A DNA stretch of 64,000 nucleotides, taken from contig NZ_AP018254.1 of the NCBI RefSeq assembly GCF_002368395.1, positions 3,658,001-3,722,000 of the forward strand, given 5' to 3'. Positions 10,601 to 17,640 of the stretch are shown here, in pieces. The number at the start of each line of letters is the position of its first letter. Within the stretch, counting starts at the first letter, position 1. The translations under genes were made by a program, and so were the position numbers. This stretch comes from Calothrix sp. NIES-3974 (GTDB lineage Bacteria > Cyanobacteriota > Cyanobacteriia > Cyanobacteriales > Nostocaceae). Under the pieces are notes generated by a model. That model saw nothing but the letters and a program-made list of their open reading frames with translations, ran no database searches and was not told the origin of the DNA.

Positions 10601-11409
10601 CCACCACCAACATCCGCCGAAACAGCATCCCTATCCTCCTCAATCGGCTCATTCAAACTTAACAAAGCCTCAAGAATTTCTTCATTATCACTCGATTCCA
10701 TCCCATCCTGAGAATCAACAACCGTTTCCATCTCCATCATTGCTACTTCTTCAGAGGGAGAAGGGGTATCACCCAATCGAGTTTTGGGCAAATTATTAAC
10801 ATTTGGAAAACTTTTAGGAACCGATGCTTGACCTAATCCATCCCCCTGAGCATCCAAATCACTAACATACTCAGCGACCACCTTGTCAGTAATTTCCCGG
10901 ACAGCATCCGGTTTCTGATTTACACCAGACGACACAGATGAAACTGGTGGAGGTGCGGGAGGAATAGGTAAAACCGACATCTTCCGTTCACCAGAAACAC
11001 GATTGGGACTTGGTTGGTCAATCCCTGGAACGCGGTTTACATCGCTAGAATTAGCCTTTACCTTCAAGGTAATCATTTGTTGCCAAGGAGTTCCCATCAC
11101 ATCGGCAATTAAACTACCGCCACAGCATATTTCCCATAAACCAGGCTGAAAATAGGTAAAAGGAATAACCGCCAACAAACCTTCATGATTTGTGCGACGC
11201 GATCGCTTATGAACCCTGCGTATCGGAGGCTGGGTGAGTGGATTACTTGCATTAGATACATGGGAGACGCGTATCTCCACATCCGTATTTAGGCGAGCAG
11301 AACGGGCAACAATCCGATACCGCCCCTCTGGAATTTCCTGGTTAAGAGATTCGAGTGGCTGCCAAACCCGTTCGCCTTGTTTTTGTATCAAAAATTGCCA
11401 CTTTTCCAT
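7615..11409 (-). CDS. Giant acidic low-complexity protein of unknown function
   Basis: A 1264-residue unknown. Residues 1-110 look folded (EKWQFLIQKQGERVW..., with GRYRIVARSARLNTDVEIRV) and read like a beta-sandwich. Residues ~130-650 are acidic, Ser/Thr/Asn-rich and probably disordered. Within them (~371-454) are tandem units NLDADISTTS and NLEVAT. Residues ~680-870 form a second beta-rich region (LPLIINLEAQNYVSPWGVPL). A Pro-rich linker and a conserved-looking C-terminal domain (LLPGDLVAGRVMRLRVELP) end the protein. There is no signal peptide or membrane segment. It stands alone, convergent with hoxH. Function cannot be assigned; a scaffold or surface role is only a guess. Antisense frames open across the repeat are by-products of the repeat. 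Confidence 0.8.
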   Translation of the reverse strand: MEKWQFLIQKQGERVWQPLESLNQEIPEGRYRIVARSARLNTDVEIRVSHVSNASNPLTQPPIRRVHKRSRRTNHEGLLAVIPFTYFQPGLWEICCGGSLIADVMGTPWQQMITLKVKANSSDVNRVPGIDQPSPNRVSGERKMSVLPIPPAPPPVSSVSSGVNQKPDAVREITDKVVAEYVSDLDAQGDGLGQASVPKSFPNVNNLPKTRLGDTPSPSEEVAMMEMETVVDSQDGMESSDNEEILEALLSLNEPIEEDRDAVSADVGGGNIGLASELLVAHTDEVEGGVNLESAVLDNNDDNSDVDRIIDFNADDGLVDNISSVSSINLLEENQADIQNDGVINGNEGEDVVVHSQVDLAQNQSLTEITSNLELATNLDADISTTSNLEVATNLDADISTTSNLDADISTTSNLEVATNLDADISTTSNLEVATNLDADISTTSNLDADISTTSHPEAQTNSQSSQITEDLSISFGSATPVDQITTVSPTQINSTEILNQFDSVISQGIDGEDVSSESISNPVSAALNTGNTEITDNGDVDVLEENLDTPEGDTQVNRDESNSPNYSDNSINDTEEIFANYPVSDTVKIDSEAPKTTFNLDSEPRKEVNTSEITPIAIAEDDLPVAIVLRNDAIVHQPTPAPWVQGNSAEDILQSLLDLALPNPEPLLTEETTADDAVTPQVSLPLIINLEAQNYVSPWGVPLTIAGNVEINPKHGQTDITNTSRPYYQHVSNVEVRLDVRSPQQLEVLTTVQKSLGTEEIVPFPIAVNCQIPIDCESKLLLADIYIYGALDGIGESTLLGSQSFTITADISALLAISAAAKPSAPDMLDYPVLATAPPPPPPQVATSPIDLELFNLVKTTKPGQTLNITHSPTKKSPKITLPPTIQPRRHRQTTNQAIASGSETITKDSTPILPFLRKISSAELSLTSQVEANIAEIIRSSFPDFAEFDINREFAAIAPEDNAAENTSPETTNSQLQQIASGEIPEIFPVRKLEVKEEFTAIEPIGVETEEIIFDSENTLSIGEETTQAPLELSFDRSMSPLIRQWVASQNEKITPSESDSPVEPTNKLTDDDTQTFIGGRIQENIPASIPTPPPLVYPSLQQQPPRSWVSREIIVDDEPIELPHPNQDNSSDPNQQSEIPENLPTPIIHLLPGDLVAGRVMRLRVELPQSYPQVAIKLWMEDCQTRSLLDGPHLLTALLPNSKGGAETIAQMNIPFGCIEVRIGAIAIHLLSQQESRKTTIQRSVIPPDLPKLGIDQMYGI
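10046..10297 (+). repeat. Higher-order tandem repeat, 2 x 126 bp, inside the giant ORF
   Basis: The segment is built from a 30-bp unit A (starts GATGTTGTGG), a close variant A' (starts GATGTCGTCG) and an 18-bp unit B (starts GTTGCTACTT), in the order A-A'-B-A-B repeated twice. The two 126-bp copies are almost identical, the only clear difference being one base in the last B. All units are multiples of three, so the host reading frame on the minus strand is kept, encoding alternating NLDADISTTS and NLEVAT. Confidence 0.93.
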
Positions 11410-12172
11410 TGTAGGTGATAATAAAACCGTCGAACCGCACTTATTTTTATGCCTTACCTTGCTTGTCAGTTTACCTCAGCAAACCCAAATTGAATCACAG
11501 AATTCACGTTTTGTTTTGAACATCATCTTTGAGAAAATCTCAGTAATTAAGTTCCAACTTGAAGAAGACTAAGGCGATGCGACCCAGACCGTATATATCT
11601 AATTTCCCAATTTGTGGCATTTTGCTGAAAAATTAAAGCAGCGTAAGTTTATTTACATTTCTGTGATACACGCTTATTGACGTAGGATAACAGAAAGTGG
11701 TCATAATTGTAACCTCAACCTTTCAGTTGAACAAGTATTCGGGTAGAATAAACTATACAGAATACAGAAAAAGTCCCCCAATAGGTTAGGGCGAACATAT
11801 GTCCGCCCTAACAATGTATGGCAAAAACTTCAGTTTTAATTAGGGTCTGCTGTTCGCGTAGCTGTAAAAGTCTTTTCGCGAGGGTAGGGAATAGGTACAG
11901 ACGCGACGTGTCGCGTCTGTACGGGAGTAGTCTTAACCCAACAATTCCACTTTTGCTTGACTTCAAAAAACGAAAGATGTAAGGTTTTTGGGCTTTTCTA
12001 TGCACTTATTTGGAAAGCACTTTCTGGAACTAAAATAGCCTCTAAAGCTTACAAGATATAGAGATGCGATAATCGCGTCTTTAACTATTTTTCAGCAAGC
12101 CCTAATTAGCGTTGAGCAATGAGTTTATTTCCCACTAATGGTGTGGCAAGGTTAAACTATTACTCCACCACG
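11410..12172. other. Spacer, 763 bp, with palindromes
   Basis: No gene is supported. A perfect GACGCGAC-GTGTCGCGTC palindrome lies at about 11898-11919 and a weaker GATGCGATAATCGCGTC at about 12063-12079. A 65-codon minus-strand frame at 11808-12005 runs through the first palindrome and has no family resemblance, so it was not called. Confidence 0.5.
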
Positions 12173-12418
12173 TTAATTACCATAACGTTCTCGGTAGTAT
12201 TTCAGGATTTCCTCAACTTGGTGACGACCTTGAATAGAAATGTTGTCTGCGAAACTCAGCCACAGTCCTTCCACTTGACTTTGGGAGTAATCAAAGTGTG
12301 GGGAGGATTGGGGAATTATTTCTACAGACACATGATCAACTTGACGTAGGTGGGCTGCAAGTTCCCGATATACAGCTAAGGGTAATCCAGTAATTTCTAT
12401 ACGTTCACGTGTTGGCAT
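12173..12418 (-). CDS. Conserved-looking small protein of unknown function
   Basis: The 81-residue product (MPTRERIEITGLPLAVYRELAAHLRQV...) ends in a charged helix, EEILKYYRERYG. There is no signal peptide, membrane segment or recognised domain. It starts 3 bp after the stop of the upstream lipoprotein gene, so the two are almost certainly one operon and possibly translationally coupled. Codon use and the tight spacing argue that it is real and that the overlapping plus-strand frame at 12119-12349 is not. Its function is unknown; partnership with the lipoprotein is inferred from the spacing only. Confidence 0.7.
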   Translation of the reverse strand: MPTRERIEITGLPLAVYRELAAHLRQVDHVSVEIIPQSSPHFDYSQSQVEGLWLSFADNISIQGRHQVEEILKYYRERYGN

Positions 12419-12421
12419 GTT

Positions 12422-13339
12422 TTAAGATGCTCCGGTAGGGACATTCGGGGGGGTGGGAGTATTGCTATCCACCGCCGCAGTCGTAGTTGCGGCCCCTTCT
12501 CCTACCATTTTGGCAACTTCGATGCCAAATTGTTCAAATATCACTACTGGATCGGAACCAGCGTTCATCTCAATCCGCTTAACTAGTACCCCATTTGATA
12601 AGCGATCGCCTACTTGGACATAACGACTGCTCGGTTCGTTGGGAACTTTAATAATCGCTTGGGCTTGATTTCCCACCATCACTACACCGGAAACGACTAC
12701 TGCTCTAGCGGTTTCCGGTTGGGGTGTGGGAGGTAATGCAGCCGTCAGGGATGGGTCGGCGACAACCGGAGGCATTGCACTTGGCATCACAGGTCTAATT
12801 TGTGGGGGTTTTGGTAATCGCGCACTAGCCACCTGTGAGCGTTGGATACGTTTACCTTGATTCCCACTCGTAATCCGAGTTGTATTTGCCGGTAAATTCG
12901 GTACAGTCGGAACAAGACGACGTGGGTTAGATGCTTGATTAGAAATTTGATTAGGTGTTTGAGCCTGATTGCTTCCGGGTTGGGTAATGAACTGGGGGTT
13001 GACAATTTGCGCAAATGGATCGCTCCTACCCCTATCAACCACCACTGCTCGCTCGGTTGGGTTGGTTGGTTGAATTAAATTGGGAGCCGCAGCAACAGAT
13101 GTTGGTAAGCCGTCTGTCCCTTTACCTGCCACCACTGGATCATTAAAGTTTTGTTGTGAATTTGCCCCATTGGTAGATGGATCGGTGCTAGCACTTGTTT
13201 GCGAGTCGGTCGTGTCGGCAGACTGGTCAGCCTGCTGTTCCCCTCCTGAACCACAAGCACCAAGTAGCATCGAGAACACAAGAACGAGCGCGATCGCGAC
13301 TCGTTGGGGAAGTGTTGCCAGTTGGAAGTATTTGCCCAT
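12422..13339 (-). CDS. PilP-like lipoprotein (putative)
   Basis: The 305-residue product has a lipoprotein signal: a positive N-terminus, a hydrophobic stretch VAIALVLVFSMLLGAC with the lipobox LGAC, and the lipidated Cys near residue 29. Residues ~30-200 are Gln/Asn/Pro-rich and probably unstructured, but contain GRSDPFAQI near residue 104, a form of the RDPF motif of PilP/GspC-type proteins. Residues ~215-285 form a small beta domain (VVSGVVMVGNQAQAIIKV, VQVGDRLSNGVLVKRIE) that resembles the PilP/GspC homology region. PilP links the inner-membrane pilus platform to the secretin. The assignment is by motif only. It is followed by the 81-residue gene and preceded by sigF on the same strand. 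Confidence 0.6.
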   Translation of the reverse strand: MGKYFQLATLPQRVAIALVLVFSMLLGACGSGGEQQADQSADTTDSQTSASTDPSTNGANSQQNFNDPVVAGKGTDGLPTSVAAAPNLIQPTNPTERAVVVDRGRSDPFAQIVNPQFITQPGSNQAQTPNQISNQASNPRRLVPTVPNLPANTTRITSGNQGKRIQRSQVASARLPKPPQIRPVMPSAMPPVVADPSLTAALPPTPQPETARAVVVSGVVMVGNQAQAIIKVPNEPSSRYVQVGDRLSNGVLVKRIEMNAGSDPVVIFEQFGIEVAKMVGEGAATTTAAVDSNTPTPPNVPTGAS

Positions 13340-13460
13340 TCCTGTAAAAACCCGTTAGAAAATTTTGCTTGGATAAATCTATCCACAGGGGGATGATTTG
13401 TCTGTAAATATGAATCTGTTATAACTCAAGTTTTGCCAATTGCCTTGTTTGGGATCTGAA

Positions 13461-14231
13461 TTATTCGTAGCCACCCATTAGTTGCTTCAACAGTCCTAAA
13501 CCTTTCTTCACCTGTCGAGATACGGTGACAACACTGATACCCAGTCTTTCAGCCACTTGCTTTTGGGTCAAATCATGGAGAAATACAAATTCAACAACTT
13601 CACGAGTGCGATTTTCCAGCTGAAGTAAAGCCTGTTGTAGACGAATTCGGTCTTCTTGAGCAAGTTGAAAACTACGGTAACGGTGGTCAGGAACTAGTTC
13701 TCCTAAACAAGCAGCACCATCATCATCATCAATAGGTACATCTAAACTTAACGGCGCACGATTAATCCAAGCCAAGCGAATTTGTTGCCACTCTTCAACA
13801 GATACACCTAAAGCCGCAGCAAGTTCAGCATCACTCGGTTGACGATTGTATTGTTCGCGTAGGGAACGGGAAACACCAATAGCTTGTTGCTGAATTGCCA
13901 ACCAACGCCGAGGAATGCGAACAGTTACTCCTTTATCACGTAGGTAATGCTGAATTTCACCGCGAATATAGGGAATTGCAAAGGAACTAAAGGCATGTCC
14001 CTTACTAATTTCAAAGCGTTCAATCGCTCGAATCAGCCCCAAACAGCCAACTTGAAGTAAATCTTCATAGCTTTCTTGGCATTGATTCATCCAGTAGTGC
14101 GCTTCCTTTCGGACTAGACCGAAATTTAATTGAACTAACTGGTTACGAATATCAGGGGATTGAGTAGATTGGTACTCGCGCAATAATTGCCAAATTTCGT
14201 GTTTTAATTCATTGGTGGCGATGGTAGGCAT
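13461..14231 (-). CDS. sigF: SigF-type group 3 RNA polymerase sigma factor
   Basis: The 256-residue product has sigma regions 2, 3 and 4. Region 2 reads YEDLLQVGCLGLIRAIERFE with AFSSFAIPYIRGEIQHYLRDK (residues ~58-105). Region 3 is around RQPSDAELAAALGVSVEEW. Region 4 is the helix-turn-helix LTQKQVAERLGISVVTVSRQVKKGL near the C-terminus. The lack of region 1.1 and the short length put it in the flagellar/sporulation-like group 3 class. In Synechocystis, SigF controls type IV pilus genes and motility. The neighbouring order with psbO recalls the sigF-psbO adjacency of other Nostocales. No anti-sigma gene is visible nearby. Confidence 0.9.
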   Translation of the reverse strand: MPTIATNELKHEIWQLLREYQSTQSPDIRNQLVQLNFGLVRKEAHYWMNQCQESYEDLLQVGCLGLIRAIERFEISKGHAFSSFAIPYIRGEIQHYLRDKGVTVRIPRRWLAIQQQAIGVSRSLREQYNRQPSDAELAAALGVSVEEWQQIRLAWINRAPLSLDVPIDDDDGAACLGELVPDHRYRSFQLAQEDRIRLQQALLQLENRTREVVEFVFLHDLTQKQVAERLGISVVTVSRQVKKGLGLLKQLMGGYE

Positions 14232-14865
14232 GGCACCTTATTTACTACCAGAATAAAAATGGGCAAAAAAAATTCGCTGCACAGTATTGCAGTGGTAGTT
14301 CGGTAAACGCGAATATGGTAGACAAAAGCTGCCATAATTGCATTTACCTTGCAACCATGCCTCACTAACTTCGTTCAGCGAAGATATATATGTTTTTAAT
14401 TTTTTGGACGTTTATAGAACTTGCGCACCCATCATGTAAAAATCATGTTTTGAAATTATTAAATTGTTGGCTTGCAACTCTGCGACAAGCCGCTACACTT
14501 CCACGTAACGACGTGAATGGGTAGTTTGTGCGTAGTTCTATTTGACTCTCGTTTAACTTGTATTCTTGATTTTCTACATAGGAATAGGATATAAACTCTA
14601 CACCTGAATCAGTAACCGAGATAGTACGTAATTTCTGTTAAAGGGAAAGTAATGACACGGGAAAATTTTTCGATATTAAAAGAATAATAATCAATAAACT
14701 GGGTTTTTTATAATAATTTTCCATCAAGAAATGTCAGGATTATTACTGATATGGTTAAGAGGCTGCTGGAAACTTATCCTTGCCATCAGTTAATTTAAAT
14801 ATTTTTCTCTAAAATTCACTGCGCTACGACTTATCGTCCCTACCAAGTCAATGTTAAGCTTGCCG
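14232..14865. other. Spacer upstream of sigF, 634 bp
   Basis: No gene is evident. A small perfect hairpin CACGT-AACG-ACGTG occurs at 14502-14515. The rest is AT-rich. The sigF promoter should lie near 14232-14330 on the minus strand, but no clear element was picked. Confidence 0.45.
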
Positions 14866-15123
14866 CTACTGGTTTTTGATTAGCCTTTCATACTCTGCAT
14901 GTGTGCCAATCCAAAACCATAGAATTCCATGTTCCACTTCTATTCCCAATGCCCTATGACCTAGACCGGCTCGAACTGACCAATAATTTCCGATTTTTTT
15001 GAAATGTAATGACGGATGGGATGGATCGGTCTTCAATAATTGATAATTTCCATCCGCTACCTGTTTAATAGGTTCAGGTAAGGATTCATAGCACTGCCAA
15101 AATCTACGAGTTGTAAAATGCAT
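14866..15123 (-). CDS. RelE/ParE-superfamily toxin
   Basis: The 85-residue product has the short basic RelE/ParE-like fold: MHFTTRRFWQCYESLPEPIKQVA, then HPSLHFKKIGNYWSVRAGLGHRALGIE, ending with a beta strand (GILWFWIGTHAEYERLI). LHFKKIGNYWSVRAGLGHRA is the usual strand-turn-strand core where catalytic basic residues lie. Such toxins generally cleave mRNA on the ribosome or inhibit gyrase; which applies here is unknown. Its ATG overlaps the stop of the upstream antitoxin by one base (TTAATG), the normal arrangement of a type II pair. Confidence 0.8.
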   Translation of the reverse strand: MHFTTRRFWQCYESLPEPIKQVADGNYQLLKTDPSHPSLHFKKIGNYWSVRAGLGHRALGIEVEHGILWFWIGTHAEYERLIKNQ

Positions 15124-15323
15124 TAAATTGCCCGGTAGTGCCCTGCCTCAAATTCAGTCAGTGCCTCTTGAGCCAAGTTATCCAATTTTCCAGCAGCAAT
15201 ATCACTCTTAAGTTGTTCGTCCCAACGTTGATAATCTAAATCCAAGAACCATTCTAAAAGCTGATTAAAATCATTCGGTGAAAGCTGAAGGATAGCTGTT
15301 TCGATTTGTTCCAGTGTTAACAT
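15123..15323 (-). CDS. Antitoxin of the RelE/ParE-type pair
   Basis: The start was placed at the ATG ending at 15323 (MLTLEQIETAIL), which has a GGAAAAAG-like ribosome site; an upstream TTG at 15347 is less likely. The product is 66 residues. WDEQLKSDIAAGKLDNLAQEALTEFEAG is a conserved C-terminal pattern in cyanobacterial antitoxins partnered with this toxin family, and that tail probably wraps the toxin. No DNA-binding ribbon-helix-helix is obvious in the N-terminal half. It lies directly upstream of the toxin with a 1-bp overlap. Confidence 0.8.
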   Translation of the reverse strand: MLTLEQIETAILQLSPNDFNQLLEWFLDLDYQRWDEQLKSDIAAGKLDNLAQEALTEFEAGHYRAI

Positions 15324-15525
15324 GACTTTTTCCTTTAGCAACGTCAAAGGCGTAATTAAGAAATTCCTTTCCCTTGTCTTGTGAGCTTAATTTAGTCCAT
15401 CAGAACCTTTATAAACAGAGGATATTGCCCTACATTATAGCGGAATTATAGCGGATGGAATCAAGTTTGTAATTACAGTTGACTAGGTACTTTCATACTT
15501 TAGGTAGCTTTGGCAAATATAATAC

Positions 15526-15557
15526 GAGCGGCTAACAAAACATATTGTTAACCGCTC
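15526..15557 (-). terminator. Hairpin downstream of psbO
   Basis: GAGCGGCTAACAA (15526-15538) faces TTGTTAACCGCTC (15545-15557): a 13-bp stem with one mismatch and a 6-nt loop, about 70 bp after the psbO stop on the minus strand. There is no strong T tract on that side, so it may act as a weak terminator or as an mRNA 3'-end stabiliser for the abundant psbO transcript. Confidence 0.55.
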
Positions 15558-15624
15558 ATAGTTATTTTCCCGCTCCTCATTCCCGATTTGCGAGCAATTG
15601 GGAATTTAGAATCAAAGCCCAAAT

Positions 15625-16455
15625 TTAAGCTTTTGGCTCAACGCGACCGTAGAACAGACCACGAACTTTCACTTCTTTGGGTTCATCGGCTCCTAGGTCG
15701 GTATCAGATGGTTGGATGCTTTCAAATGTACCGGCGATTTCACCACTAGAACTATTGACCTTAGCAATAGACATGGAAATAGTACCGTCTAACACTTCAA
15801 CGCGCTTCACGTTGGCAGTTTTGAGTTCTTCCTCATCAGCATGGGCTGGAAGGGCTACAGCATTATCATATCCACTGGCAACACCACGACCTTTCGGGTC
15901 TAGGAAAGTTGCACCACGGTAGGAAGGAACGCGGAAGGAACCTTTAAAATCAGTTGAGGTATTGATGCTAGTTAATCCAGGTTGGCTTTGGGCTACTAAG
16001 CCTTTAATTGTAAATAGGAAAGGAATGCTTTCACCACCGGGAAGTTTCACGGTAATGGCTTGGAAATCAAAACCGTCTTTCTCTTTAAAGGTGAGACTAC
16101 CGTCATCATTGTAAATCAAATCACCTTGAATTTGGTCGAGGGATGAGGTTTTGCGGGTCAGAACTTTACCTTGGACAAATTCTGGTTTTTGGCGTTTGTT
16201 AGTAGGTTCTTCTTTGACAAAGTATGCTGTTGGTTCTAAGCACAACTCTTTGATGACTAGGGAATCACCTGAATTCAAGGGGATAGAACCACGGCTAGTT
16301 TCAGATAATTGGGGACATTTATTTGCAAGTCCCGTACCCCGAATTTGGTCGTAGGTAAGAGTTTCAACACTTGCAATCTCAGATACGTCATTACACGCAG
16401 TCAAAAACCCCATACATAACGCTAAAAATGCAAAAATTAAAGCACGATACCTCAT
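15625..16455 (-). CDS. psbO: PsbO, photosystem II manganese-stabilising protein
   Basis: The start was placed at the ATG ending at 16455 (MRYRALIFAFLALCMGFL), with GAGG seven bases upstream; the longer frame adds ten residues not seen in the family. The product is 276 residues, the usual PsbO size. It has a signal peptide ending in a lipobox-like LTAC, then LTYDQIRGTGLANKCPQL, the classic mature PsbO start with one of the two disulfide Cys residues. The second Cys is in LVIKELCLEPTAYFV. The C-terminal GEIAGTFESIQPSDTDLG pattern is also typical. PsbO sits on the lumenal side of photosystem II and stabilises the Mn4Ca cluster. No damage is visible. Confidence 0.97.
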   Translation of the reverse strand: MRYRALIFAFLALCMGFLTACNDVSEIASVETLTYDQIRGTGLANKCPQLSETSRGSIPLNSGDSLVIKELCLEPTAYFVKEEPTNKRQKPEFVQGKVLTRKTSSLDQIQGDLIYNDDGSLTFKEKDGFDFQAITVKLPGGESIPFLFTIKGLVAQSQPGLTSINTSTDFKGSFRVPSYRGATFLDPKGRGVASGYDNAVALPAHADEEELKTANVKRVEVLDGTISMSIAKVNSSSGEIAGTFESIQPSDTDLGADEPKEVKVRGLFYGRVEPKA

Positions 16456-16620
16456 GGTCAACCTCAATGTAAAAAAATCGATCAAAAATAAAAAAGCTTG
16501 TCAAACTGCACTCCAGGTTTGGTACTAGACAATCAAGGGTTGTCTGACCTGTTGTTGAGCGCTGCGTCTGGAAACAACAGCGCCTTGAGGGGGTCTCCCA
16601 TTTTCGTCTGCGGTTATTTT
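16456..16620 (-). promoter_or_regulatory. psbO leader with two hairpins
   Basis: Read on the minus strand, a TTGACA occurs about 40 bp before the psbO ATG, and two hairpins lie upstream of it: AGACAA/TTGTCT at about 16526-16544, and GCGCTG/CAGCGC at about 16559-16583. A run of T follows the TTGACA. The true -10 could not be fixed by eye. Whether the hairpins belong to the 5' UTR or precede the start site is open. Confidence 0.35.
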
Positions 16621-17250
16621 GACGATTGATATATGGTCTGAACCCTTTGTGGGCTATGGTTTGGTTCCGACGCTCGGACGGCGGAATCTGTTAGGGATGG
16701 GGTATGAGCCTCCATCTCCAAACAGGCAATTAAGTAGGTGTGGATGCAAAAAGAATTTTTCTTGTCCGCAGTATATTTCAATTTCTGGGGATACAGGACA
16801 CCTAGGTAGGCGTTGTTGCTGATTCGCACCAGAGTTGACGCTTCCTGGTATCGACAATTAATTTTGCACTACTACTTAATACCAAGCACACAGCTTGCAG
16901 TTTTACCATTAGCGGTTGGATGTGGGTGCTGGGAGGTTTCACCCCATCGCGAACCGACAAATGATTCCACAGTCAACAATGGACTCTAACTTGAGCTTGT
17001 TGGGGGGGAGAATACTACATTCCACCACTGTGGTTTGCCCCGTTTGCTGTACCTGTTGCTGGGAAATACAGCTAACAGGCTAATAAAGGTTTCAGCCAGA
17101 TCATACGATTTTTTCCACCTCAAAATCAAAAGGTTTTGATGATGATTTGGAAATCGAGCGTTGTATTGGTTACGCTGGTTAACTGGCAAACACACAATTT
17201 GAGTTAATCTCAAGTTGAATTTGATTTGGCTTTATGGAACGGAGGGTAGT
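16621..17250. other. Spacer, 630 bp
   Basis: Three overlapping frames of 67-71 codons lie at 16614-16857, but none has a ribosome site or family resemblance. The segment 16620-16860 is more GC-rich than its surroundings and has small hairpins (GAACC/GGTTC at about 16638-16666). No gene is called. Confidence 0.4.
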
Positions 17251-17562
17251 ATGGATAACAATTTTGGGGCTGATGCAAGTATTTTATCAGGCAAATTGCA
17301 AGAAATTGACGCGACGGTTCGAGATGCGATCGCTGTTTGCGATACGGATGTGATTGCTATCCTCGCATTATTACGGAAGTTGGAAGCCCTACATCGGGAA
17401 ATTCGCGACACTGTGTTTCAAGAAAATTTACCGAAAAGCCGCCACCATCTGTATGCTTTGTTACGGGAAATTGAAGCGGAGGGGGGTTGGCCCTATATTG
17501 AACGAATGCGCTTAAAGTCCCTTCTTGTCTATTTGGAGCAGCAGGAGGGGAATGGGGAGTAG
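17251..17562 (+). CDS. Small soluble protein of unknown function
   Basis: The start was placed at the ATG at 17251, which follows GGAGGG at the right distance; an upstream start at 17215 is weaker. The 103-residue product is mostly helical (MDNNFGADASILSGKLQEI, then LALLRKLEALHREIRDTVF, then LKSLLVYLEQQEG). There is no signal peptide, membrane span or known domain. It ends 78 bp before the stop of the convergent STAND/WD40 gene. The good ribosome site and helical amphipathic pattern support it as real; function is unknown. Confidence 0.7.
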   Translation: MDNNFGADASILSGKLQEIDATVRDAIAVCDTDVIAILALLRKLEALHREIRDTVFQENLPKSRHHLYALLREIEAEGGWPYIERMRLKSLLVYLEQQEGNGE

Positions 17563-17640
17563 TGCTGGCTGTTGGGGATGCTGGGGAAGGACAAGAGTAT
17601 ATATCAATACTTCTGTATGTGAATCATCCTGTCTCCTGAT

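Noticed and set aside
11808-12005. 65-codon minus-strand frame
   Set aside because: It runs through a dispersed GACGCGAC palindrome and has no family pattern or ribosome site.
16614-16857. Three overlapping frames of 67-71 codons upstream of psbO
   Set aside because: Three frames open together on both strands in a GC-richer patch are an effect of base composition; none has coding signs.
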